Assembly: GCA_023376005.1 (NCBI GenBank) | Contig: CM042157.1 | Location: 57,535,202 to 57,599,201 of the forward strand | From: Doryteuthis pealeii | Lineage: Eukaryota > Mollusca > Cephalopoda > Myopsida > Loliginidae | Length of the DNA: 64,000 nt | Reading direction: 5' to 3' | Part shown: positions 55,655-64,000 of the stretch, in pieces | Layout of the letters: every line of letters starts with the position of its first letter | Position numbering within the stretch: position 1 is the first letter of the stretch | Translations under genes and position numbers: made by a program | Notes under the pieces: model-generated | The model's input: only the letters and a program-made list of their open reading frames with translations | Told to the model about the DNA's origin: nothing | Databases searched by the model: none

Positions 55655-56560
55655 AATACACTGACTGTATCCCTCCTGCAAAAGGGTACGACCCCTTCCC
55701 CCCACCCAAAAAAAGGGGTGTCTTGGCTATGGCCATAAACTCCAATCCTAGAGATCTAGGGAGTGTGGAGTGCCCATTTATTGCCATTAAAGTTATAATT
55801 TAAGATTTCCATATATTATTTTTCCAATGATTGGTTTCTGGTATAAATGTTGTTTTTTTTATCGCACAATTTTTTCTTCTTCTCTCATAAGTTTTTGTTG
55901 TATGCATAATTATTCCTCCACTCTATCGGCTGAGGCTGTAGAATAGACTGACTGCATCTTCACAGAGGGGTAAAATCCCCTCCCCCCAATGGGGCCACGT
56001 GGCGACCCATGATGCTTAAGGAAGGAATCCTGGTGCTGAGCAGTCCATGATATACAAAACTCCACTTTGGCCCTTACTTAGGCTAGACAAGTGGATCAAT
56101 CGGTTGGTCACATAAACCCTAGAACCTAAATGATTGTCCTAACCCTATTGCCCTTATGGCAACCACACAACCCTTTTTATCATATATTTGCTAGAAGGCG
56201 GTGGCTGAGGGTCTTAGTGTCCTGAGTATGACTTGAAACTGCATCTAGTGAGGAAGTTCCAATTCTGGAACTCTGTGGAATGTGGAGTACCCCTTTATTG
56301 CCATTACTCCCAGGCCCACCCCGACACTGAGTGGTAGTACATGTTAGGGTCCCATCTATGGGTTAAATAGATAAAATAATGAATATTAAAAAATGTATTT
56401 TTTTAAAAATTAGTTTGAAAAAAAAAACGTCAAGAATGAATAAAATAAAATGGTTTGACATGTTGTAAAATCCAACCAACCAGCCAACCAACTGTCATTC
56501 CTATTATTCCCAGGTCCACTCTGATTGGGAGTGGTAGAACTTATTAGAGTCCCATCAATT
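55655..56560 (+). repeat. dispersed repeat C copies in the last CDO1 intron
   Basis: A 3' half at 55655-55795, a long copy at 55925-56370 and a small 3' fragment at 56505-56560. Confidence 0.75.
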
Positions 56561-56659
56561 ATTTTATCACCATTAACTGCAGAAAGTGAATTCACCCAAC
56601 AACTTTGAAAAAAGCTCTCCTTATGCTTGTGAGAAATGGATATACATATCAAATATCAA

Positions 56660-57585
56660 TTTTTCTGAAACACCCAATACATATCGAATGATATCAATTT
56701 TTTGTTGAAATACCCTATACATATCAAATGATATCAGTTTTTTGTTGAAATACCCCATACATATCAAATGATATCATTTTTTTTCTGAAATACTCTATAC
56801 ATATCAAATGATATCAAATTTTTTCTGAAATACCCTATACATATCAAGTGATATCAATTTTTTCTGAAATACACTATACATATCAAGTGATATCAATTTT
56901 TTTCTGAAAATACACTATACATATCAAATGATTTTTTTCTGAAATACCCTATACATATCAAATGATATCAATTTTTTTCTGAAATACCATATCCCTATAC
57001 ATATCAAATGATATCAATTTTTTTCTGAAATACCCTATACATATCAAATGATATCAATTTTTTTTTCTGAAATACCCTATACATATTCAAATGATATCAA
57101 TTTTTTCTGAAATACCCTATACATATCAAATGATATCAATTTTTTTCTGAAATACCCTATACATATCAAATGATATCAATTTTTCTGAAATACCCTATAC
57201 ATATCAAATGATATCAATTTTTTTCTGAAATACCCTATACATATCAAATGATATCAATTTTTTTTCTGAAATACCCTATACATATCAAATGATATCAATT
57301 TTTTCTGAAATACCCTATACATATCAAGTGATATCAATTTTTTCTGAAATACACTATACATATCAAGTGATATCAATTTTTTTCTGAAATACACTATACA
57401 TATCAAATGATATCAATTTTTTTCTGAAATACCCTATACATATCAAATGATATCAATTTTTTTCTGAATTACCCTATACATATCAAATGATATCAAATTT
57501 TTTCTGAAACACCCTATACATATCAAATATCAATTTTTTTCTGAAACACCCTATTCATATCAAATGATATCAAATTTTTAATAAA
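56660..57585. repeat. 41-bp minisatellite, about 23 units
   Basis: The unit is 'ctgaaataccctatacatat', then 'caaatgatatcaattttttt'. Each unit includes the perfect palindrome ATATCA-AA-TGATAT. Variants with 'caagtgatat' and 'acactatac' occur in pairs at 56848-56900 and 57327-57400, so a higher-order block was copied. It ends 70 bp before the last CDO1 exon. Confidence 0.95.
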
Positions 57586-57653
57586 AACATCTTGTATATT
57601 GTACATTGAGAAGAATGAAATTCAGAAATTAAATTTTTTTTTTTTTTTTTCAG

Positions 57654-57713
57654 GATGCTGAGACAATTTCCCAGAATGGCGTCTGCTGTACTCGCCTACC
57701 TGAAAATAATTAA
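57654..57713 (+). CDS. CDO1: cysteine dioxygenase type 1, terminal exon
   Basis: Acceptor: a run of T then CAG at 57651-57653. It encodes 19 residues DAETISQNGVCCTRLPENN and a TAA stop. Phase is 0, agreeing with the previous donor. Vertebrate CDO ends with a shorter tail also finishing ENN, which supports the call despite the short length. The tail is about 10 residues longer than in vertebrates and contains a Cys-Cys pair. Confidence 0.88.
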   Translation, partial: DAETISQNGVCCTRLPENN

Positions 57714-58505
57714 AACCAGAAACACAGAGGAAAAGAAAAAAAGAAGAAAAACAAAAGACTGACACACACATGTATACATACACACACATACAAACATGTA
57801 CACACATACACATGCAGATGAAAAAAAAATTTTTTAAAAAGGAACTAAGTTTGCAAGAAGTCCACATCCGTTTGTTTATTTTATTTTTTAAAGATATTTT
57901 ATAAAGCCAAGCACTTAATAATTTTGTCCCTTTTTTCAATATTCCTTTTTTATTTCCAAGAAAAAAAAAAAAAAAAAAAAAGAAGAATTTAATCCTATTT
58001 TATAATACGCAGTAGCATAGATGATAATCCAGTTTAAAAGTGTGGTAATGGTAATGTGAAACCAAACTTTTTCAGACCTTATTTTTCCAATGCAGGTATC
58101 ATTGGGGAATGAGAAAAGTTTTTGTAAACAGACCAAAGCCTGGCCCATTTACCAAAACTTTTTTTTCATTCCCCAATGATGCTTGCATCAGAAAAAAAGG
58201 TCTGAAAATGTTTGGCTTCAGGTAACCGTTACCATACCAGGACATTGATATTATATATGCTTAAAATGTTTTTAACAACATTAAAATATTATGCTTCCAT
58301 CTTTTTTCCTTTATATTTTCTTTTTCTTTTTTTTTTTTTTTAAAGGTATTTGAGGGGAAAATAAAAATAATTCTTTTAAATTTTCACTGCTTGTATCATT
58401 ATTTTTCCATTTTGTATTAAAAGTTCTTTTTCTCTTTTATTTGCACTTTTTTGTTAGTTTTTTTTTAAATTTTTAAATTGAATAAAGATTTTCACTTCTA
58501 TTTTT
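57714..58505 (+). other. CDO1: CDO1 3' UTR (predicted)
   Basis: It runs from the stop to about 20 bases after AATAAA at 58481. It holds an inverted repeat: 58041-58129 pairs with 58149-58236, about 80-85% complementary with a 19-nt loop. If transcribed, this forms a hairpin of nearly 90 bp. Confidence 0.65.
58481..58486 (+). terminator. candidate CDO1 poly(A) signal
   Basis: AATAAA followed by a T-rich downstream region. The canonical hexamer lies about 770 bases past the stop codon. Confidence 0.55.
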
Positions 58506-58617
58506 TATCATTATCTTTAGTTATTTTATTTATTTATTTATTTTTTTTTTTTTTTTTTTGGCAATATCAGCAATTATGAAATTAACCCTTTCAACTGCTT
58601 AAAATAAAAAAAATTCT

Positions 58618-58905
58618 GTTGACTCACAATAATAAAATAGTGATCAGCCCAAAATACTCAGCTCACAATGTATAATAAAATAGTGATCACCCAAAATACT
58701 GGGATCACAATGTATAATGAAATAGTGATCAGCCCAAAATACTGGGCTCACAATGTATAATAAAATAGTGATCAGCCCAAAATACTGGGCTCACAATGTA
58801 TAATAAAATAGTGATCAGCCCAAAATACTGGGCTCACAATGTATAATAAAATAATGATCAGCCTAAAATACTGGGCTCACAATGTATAATGAAATAATGC
58901 TGAAT
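58618..58905. repeat. 43-bp tandem repeat, about 6.5 units
   Basis: Unit 'caatgtataataaaatagtg' followed by 'atcagcccaaaatactgggct'-type sequence, with a 6-bp inverted repeat AGCCCA/TGGGCT in each unit. An isolated 'gggctcacaatgtataatg' piece recurs at 59748-59766. Confidence 0.92.
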
Positions 58906-59132
58906 CCAATCTACGTGCTTACAGTGTGGCAGGGATTCCCAAACTTTTTCAAACTGCTGTGCCTTAGGCTTCCAGGCTGTATCTCAACCTCCTCCCCCAT
59001 TCCACCACCTCATTTATAACAAACACAAACGTCTTTCTAGTATTAAGTCAACTTAAAATTTAAAACAACTAAAACCATGAACATATCTATATAGACTCTT
59101 GATAGATATGATTTCAATTGTTCCATAGTACT

Positions 59133-60192
59133 AGTAGTAGTCGTCTTTAGTTCAGAAACAACATACACGAGTCATATAGTCACAAAGGGGTTGTTTATTC
59201 CTTTCTAGGCTCATGTGTTCTTTTTTAAAGAGAAGGAGAGAGAGGGTAAAGTAAAATTATTCTATCGTAAATCATGTTCAGTACTACTATACAAAACACA
59301 TCACGAGGGAACTCAGGAAGCCCTGTCTGCCCTTACAAAGGCCCAGACGAAAAAGGCCGATTTTTCTCATCTTCCGTTTTTGGTCCTGGGGTGGGGAAAG
59401 GTTACATCTGCTTCTGGTCAAAACCTGGAACTTTCGTTTTTATTTTAAATCTAGTTCCGGCGTCATTTGTCTGTCAATTGCTGTCCCCCTGTTGAATGTT
59501 TACCCTTATAACTCTGTTTTTATTTCTTTTTCTTCTTTTTCTCCAGAAATCTGAATACCATTTTCTTTTCAATCCCCAAATTCCCCATAGACCATAATAA
59601 TTACACTACACAATTTTACTAAAGTAATATTCTTATAAAATATATGAACCCCTACTCTATTGCATGTCAATTTTCATAAAGTAGTATTCATAGAAAATAA
59701 ATGAAACCCACCCTTCTGGGGCCCCCAAACAGACTTAGACCTGGTTATGGGCTCACAATGTATAATGGTGTCAGCAATTGGACATTGCCATTCCAGCAGA
59801 TCACAGAGTTAAAATAATGTAATGTAGCATAATTATTATGGTCTACGGGGAATTTGGGGATTGAAAACAAAACGGTAATTGGATTTCTGAAGAAAGAGAA
59901 GAAACAAAAATAAGAATAAAGGTTAAAGTTTAAAACAGTAAAACAGTTTAAAACACTCAATGGAGGGAGGGGGGAAACCACTGACTGACCAATGACTCTG
60001 GAACGAAAGTTAAAAATAAAACCGGAAGTTCTAGTTTCTGTGGAGGAGCGGGGACAAGAAATGGAAAAAGAGAAAAATCTGTCTTTTTCAACTGGGCCTT
60101 TGTAAGGGGCAGACGGGGCTTCCAGAGTTCCCCCGTGAGGTGTTACACATAGTAGTACTGAACATGATTTATGATGGAATAATTTGACCATA

Positions 60193-60257
<65 letters not shown>

Positions 60258-60356
60258 TCTCTCTGAAAAAGAACCCACAAGCCTAGAAAAGAATAAATAA
60301 CCCCTTTGTGACTATACGACTTGCGTATGTTGTTTCTGAACTAACGGTGACTACTA
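59133..60356. mobile_element. large inverted repeat, about 0.5-kb arms
   Basis: The left arm (59133-59600) and right arm (59820-60356) are inverted copies about 80% alike. Shared blocks include 'cacaaaggggttgtttatt', 'catgttcagtactact' and 'attccccatagaccataata'. Both outer ends begin with a TAG/GTA trinucleotide run. The right arm carries an expanded (CT)n at 60196-60254 where the left has short GA. The 177- and 77-residue frames are the two arms read in coding sense but have no domain. Two opposite insertions of one element, or one foldback element. Confidence 0.8.
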
Positions 60357-60900
60357 CTACAACTTGAATTTGGCCCTAAGCAACACGTAAAGTGAAAAAT
60401 TCAAGAAATATCTGAACTATACAAGAGAGTTGCGAAATGAGAAGGTAACAGTAATACAATAAAGTTGGAAGACTTAAAACAAAATAATAAAAATAAAAAC
60501 TACATTGCCAGATGTTAGAATGATTATACTAAATTTTATAAGCAATTATTGGCACCAGACACGTGTGAGAAAAAATAGATAGATGAATAAAACCATGCCC
60601 TCCTTCAAATCAATGATTTAGGGTCCCCACTCTACTACATGTCAAATTTCATGAAGTAATAAGAAATAAGAATTCAGCAAATAAGCAACACCAGATAATC
60701 AGGATTTACATTTTTGTATTTAATCTTGGACGATTTTGATGGTCTCATTTTCAACCAGAGGGTGATGCAAGATGATAACGGTTGTACTTTTAAGGAACAT
60801 GAGTATTGATATATATAGGTGATAGGAACACCAAGCTAGAGTATATATAAAGGATTAGGGCACCTCACATGGTTAGCAAGCTAGATTTGCAGACCATTGT
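60357..60900. other. intergenic with repeat shared with 41.4 kb
   Basis: 60650-60790 matches 41425-41595 ('cagataatc', 'ttggacgattt', 'gatgataacgg' blocks) in the opposite orientation of neither LINE. No gene recognised. Confidence 0.45.
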
Positions 60901-60904
60901 TATA

Positions 60905-61130
60905 TTTACCATGTATCCCACGTTGTACAAGTTAGGCACAAGGCCCTATTAATGTGGGAGCACCCATGAACCAAAGCTCATGGGAGGTGGGTGCAAAAAA
61001 TGCATTGATCACGTTGGCATTCCTCCTCAAGGGGTCACCTCAGGCACCAGGCAATAAACCCAGCCCTGTCCCTTTAAATCAAGGGGGCAGGTGTTGCCTG
61101 GGTGGGGGAGATAGCCCCTAGGATCAATGA
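60905..61130 (+). repeat. dispersed repeat G
   Basis: Shares 'gcaccaggcaataaaccc', 'gccctgtccctttaaa' and 'gggggcaggtg' with 4720-4830, and runs into 'agcccctaggatca'. Confidence 0.7.
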
Positions 61131-61640
61131 TTGTCTCTAACACTCTTTGCTCGTGATTGAACTAGCGACTCTTCTCTTGTGACCTTCACAGTTCTGTTCT
61201 CCTCCTCTCCCAGTTCCACATCTCCTTCGTTTCTCGTTTGATTTATGTCATTGCTCACTTTAGTCTATCGACTGAATGACCATTTTCCCCCTCAGAGAAG
61301 CAGACGTTTTATCTCCAACCTCTACCCATAATACCTCAGGCGTTTCTATAAAGAGGCCTTTCCTTCTCCTCTAACTTTTCGATGTTGCATGCCTGCCTAC
61401 ACCCAATCCTCGTTCCCCCATTCACTTTCGAAGTCTCAGGCAAGGTGGACTTGCACGCGAAGCAAGTCCTTGCTCGTTTTGCATGAGGTAAGTCTCTTCT
61501 CTCACTACAATGATGTTAACTTATGTGGTCCAGGGCCAAAGCCATCAGACCTTCCGGTTGAAATCAGATTATTGGGCACCCCATACTTCTGGCTTTGTGC
61601 CATATCTAAGCTAAGCTTAATAAATAACTATATATGAAGG
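61131..61640. other. intergenic, unassigned
   Basis: Moderate GC. The 82-residue plus-strand frame at 61389-61637 has no recognisable domain. I see nothing firm. Confidence 0.4.
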
Positions 61641-61645
61641 ATTAA

Positions 61646-61885
61646 ATGAAAACTCTTATAGAGAAAGTTCAGTTGACAGACTCTGAGAAGATTAAAGAGT
61701 AGAAAGATAAATTAAAAGCTAAAGTAAAGGAAATTTTAGCTCATTTTGATACTTATGAGTTTTATTATTGTGAATCAATAAACCCAGATGGTTGTGTTCT
61801 ATTTTTAAACTACAGAGATGATGGTATCATGCCTTATTCCACAGTCTTTTAAGATTCTGTTGAAAGTGAAAAATATGAATGTTTT
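61646..61885 (+). pseudogene. broken reading frame of unknown protein
   Basis: From ATG at 61646 one frame reads MKTLIEKVQLTDSEKIKE, stop, KDKLKAKVKEILAHFDTYEF, YYCESINPDGCVLFLNYRDD, GIMPYSTVF, stop, DSVESEKYECF, stop. Composition and the even spread of residues look like real protein, with two premature stops (TAG, TAA). I do not recognise the family. Likely a relic of a mobile-element or host gene fragment. Confidence 0.45.
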
Positions 61886-62259
61886 TGACGGCATATAAGA
61901 CGCACCCCTATTTCAGCGGGTCAGATTCAGAAAAAAAAGTTTTTAGTGTATTTAAGCATATATTGTTGAAAACAGTCTAGCTGTGCATTACACAAGCAGA
62001 AACATAGCTGTATAAAGCAATTTGGCAGTACAGACAAGCAATAGGCATACACAAGACATCTCAATAGCAGGTGTGTGACTTGTTTGTCAAGGTAGAAAGA
62101 CATAAGAGAGAGTTTGACTTTTGGTGCATCCTCTTTTATATGCCGTTGACCATGCCACCTAGTGGCTATTGGTAGACATGGGAGGTAATTACCTTTTGTG
62201 TTCCCTAGTGTCAAATAGGAGAAATTGGTGGCAAGCAAGGGATGTAACTCCTACAATAT

Positions 62260-62400
62260 ATATATATATACATATATATATATGTGTGTGTATGGAGAAA
62301 GGTAGACAAACACGAGATGTTGTAGAAAATGGATGTTTACTGTAGGTAGTGTGTGTGTGTATATATATATATATTTTCGTCTCCTGTCATATATAAAAAC
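62260..62400. repeat. AT/TG microsatellites with inverted-repeat remnant
   Basis: AT runs at 62256-62282 and 62358-62374. Between them, 'aggtagacaaacacgagatg' resembles the arm at 19720-19745. Confidence 0.65.
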
Positions 62401-62428
62401 ATCCATCATTTTCTTCACCCCAAGATAC

Positions 62429-62472
62429 ATCCTGATGAAGGTTTAATGAAACCGAAATGTTTAAACATCGAT
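62429..62472 (+). ncRNA. hammerhead ribozyme motif, intact core
   Basis: CTGATGA at 62432-62438. Stem II GGTTT/AAACC with loop AATG (62440-62453). GAAA at 62454-62457. Loop-less stem III TGTTT/AAACA (62458-62467). U-C with cleavage after 62469. Stem I next to the core is ATC (62429-62431) with GAT (62470-62472), only 3 bp, so folding may need loop contacts or a longer outer helix. CA/AT microsatellite follows at 62522-62565. Confidence 0.7.
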
Positions 62473-62527
62473 AATTAAATTCATCCTATTTTCAGAACAC
62501 TTGTTTTTTCAAATTTTCTTTATATAT

Positions 62528-62565
<38 letters not shown>

Positions 62566-62884
62566 TAATTGAACATTGTTAATTAAGATGTGAAAAAAAA
62601 GGTACTAAATTCATAGTTACTGGTACAATGGTACATTTACTATCTAGTACAATGCTGATGGAACTAAACACTTTTTCTCCTTGCCCCATGGGAATTTTGA
62701 TTCCACACTAAACCAAACTTGTATCAAGTTTTGACTTGAGGGAAGCCAAATAGATAAATCTAGGTAAAAAAAAAAAAGTTACTGGTAAAAAAAGTCACAG
62801 AGAAAAAGTCACATGAAATACAAACTAATCTTAAACCAAAAGTGTTTACTCAATAATTTCCTTAAGTCTCACTTGAATTTAAAA

Positions 62885-63110
62885 TGGAGGAGTCCCTATA
62901 GCATAGTAGTTAATGTGCTCGACTGTGACATAATAGAAAGTGAATTCAATCTCCAGTCAAGCTATTAAATTCCCCTTTTGGAATAATACTTATAGGAAAG
63001 GTATGAATTCCCTCATGCCCACCAGCTACTTTTCTTCTGGAACGATGGCTTTGGTATTAGATAACTCACAAAGGTTGACATGCCATTAAACAAAGAAACC
63101 AAACCAAACC
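62885..63110 (+). repeat. SINE D, full copy
   Basis: Head 'agtccctatagcatagtag', then 'ggtatgaattccctcatgc', 'gatggctttggtattagat' and the 'aaacaaagaaaccaaacc' tail. Confidence 0.85.
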
Positions 63111-63317
63111 TTGAATTAAAAACATATTTCCCTACAAAACTTAACCCTAACTCCCTAACCTCTAACCGTCCACCACAAATTAATTGTAATAATGATTTTA
63201 TAGTTTAATTAATTAATTTTTCCTAACCAAAATTGTGATGTTTTTTTTCTTTGTGCGGCTTTATTACTGACCACAAAATAAATACCTATATGTGTGTTGA
63301 TATCTAACATGAATAAG

Positions 63318-63832
63318 TAAGTAAAAGTAAAGTCGTCAGGGTGGCCTAATGTCAGTATCAGCCAGACAGTGAGGGAGTTTATCCCCTTTTCACTAGCGTT
63401 AGACCAAGGAAATTGCTTTTGCATCTGAGATGGAGCACCTCAGCTCAGCTCCTCACTTTACCGCACAGATCCCTGTGCTACTCATACGCTGAGTTAGCGA
63501 GGGTCGGTATCAAACCAGGAACCTTACTACTAGTCAAGTGCTCTACCGACTGAACTAAACCAGCCCTTTTAATGAGTATAAAAAGTAAAGTCGTCGGGGT
63601 GGCCTAATGTCGGTATCAGCCAGACAGCGAGGGAGTTTATCCCCTTTTCACTAGCGCTAGACCAAGGAGATTATTTTAGATTCTAAGGTGGAACGCCACA
63701 CCTACCATCAGCTCCTCACTTTACCGCACATATCCCTGTGCTACTCATATGCTGCGTTGGTGAGGGCCAGTATTGAACCAGGAACCTTGTTATTCCTAGC
63801 TGAAAGCGCTCTACCGATTGAGCTATAAAACA
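63318..63832 (-). repeat. two SINE B copies in tandem
   Basis: 63318-63568 and 63584-63832 are minus-strand full copies separated by 15 bases. Each has the 'agtaaagtcgtcgggg'-type tail at the left and the tRNA-like head complement at the right. Same orientation and near-abutting. Confidence 0.9.
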
Positions 63833-64000
63833 CATGAAATAGTTGCTTCCCTTCATTGCAGTGTTTTAGCAATTGGCATGATATCAATGTAGGTATGTGC
63901 AAATACTCAGAGGGAGATAACCCATTTTTTTTTCAGGCTTTTCATCAGGAAAAAAAGTTTAACCTGGGATAAAATCTATGAAGAATTATGCATGCAAAAT

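Noticed and set aside
58150..58200. Hammerhead in the CDO1 3' UTR hairpin (CTGATGC)
   Set aside because: The core base after CTGATG is C and there is no GAAA in register; it is only a hairpin.
63925..63965. Minus-strand CTGATGA…GAAA near the window end
   Set aside because: The GAAA belongs to a run of A and neither stem III nor stem I can form.

Overview
The window is animal nuclear DNA, AT-rich and packed with repeats. It is most likely from a coleoid cephalopod, probably an octopus (inference). The reasons are several tRNA-headed SINE families, a 5S-rRNA-derived SINE, many non-LTR retrotransposon 3' ends, long AT/GATA/CT microsatellites, and one spliced animal gene with large repeat-filled introns. 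No prokaryotic gene organisation is present, and almost every open frame in the window is repeat-derived or a microsatellite read-through.

The one confident gene is the 3' part of cysteine dioxygenase (CDO1, plus strand). Three exons are visible: 50844-51082, 55264-55433 and 57654-57713. They carry the iron-ligand histidines, the Cys/Tyr crosslink pair and the stop codon, followed by a 3' UTR with a likely poly(A) signal at 58481. The first coding part, about 57 residues, was not found and probably lies upstream. The 3' UTR holds an inverted repeat of about 88 bp per arm that should fold into a long hairpin.

Layout. 1-2.3 kb: shuffled and duplicated LINE 3' ends. 2.3-3.2 kb: a SINE interrupted by a hAT-type MITE with a perfect 8-bp target duplication. 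3.6-4.4 kb: tandem 5S-derived SINE. 5.8-6.65 kb: 91-bp satellite. 8.5-8.9 kb: Tc1 transposase relic beside a SINE. 10-16 kb: long hairpin element, SINEs, a duplicated 400-bp block and a solo LTR. 18.4-18.7 kb: mariner transposase relic. 19-24 kb: microsatellites and inverted repeats. 25.5 and 38.7 kb: two copies of one MITE. 27-36 kb: LINE endonuclease relic, GATA repeats and ribozyme elements. 40-41.4 kb: LINE reverse-transcriptase C-terminal relics. 46-50.7 kb: nested SINEs, hAT element and LTR-like blocks. 50.8-58.5 kb: CDO1. 58.6-60.4 kb: tandem repeat and a 0.5-kb-arm inverted repeat. 61-64 kb: SINEs and a broken unknown reading frame.

The most striking signal is a set of hammerhead self-cleaving ribozyme motifs: CTGANGA, a short stem II, GAAA, a minimal stem III, a U-H cleavage site and a complementary stem I. 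I find about nine with an intact or near-intact core and five decayed ones, on both strands, in at least six sequence families. Several sit inside inverted repeats and beside AT microsatellites. This arrangement resembles the ribozyme-bearing terminal repeats of Penelope-like elements or retrozymes, but no Penelope protein is present in the window.
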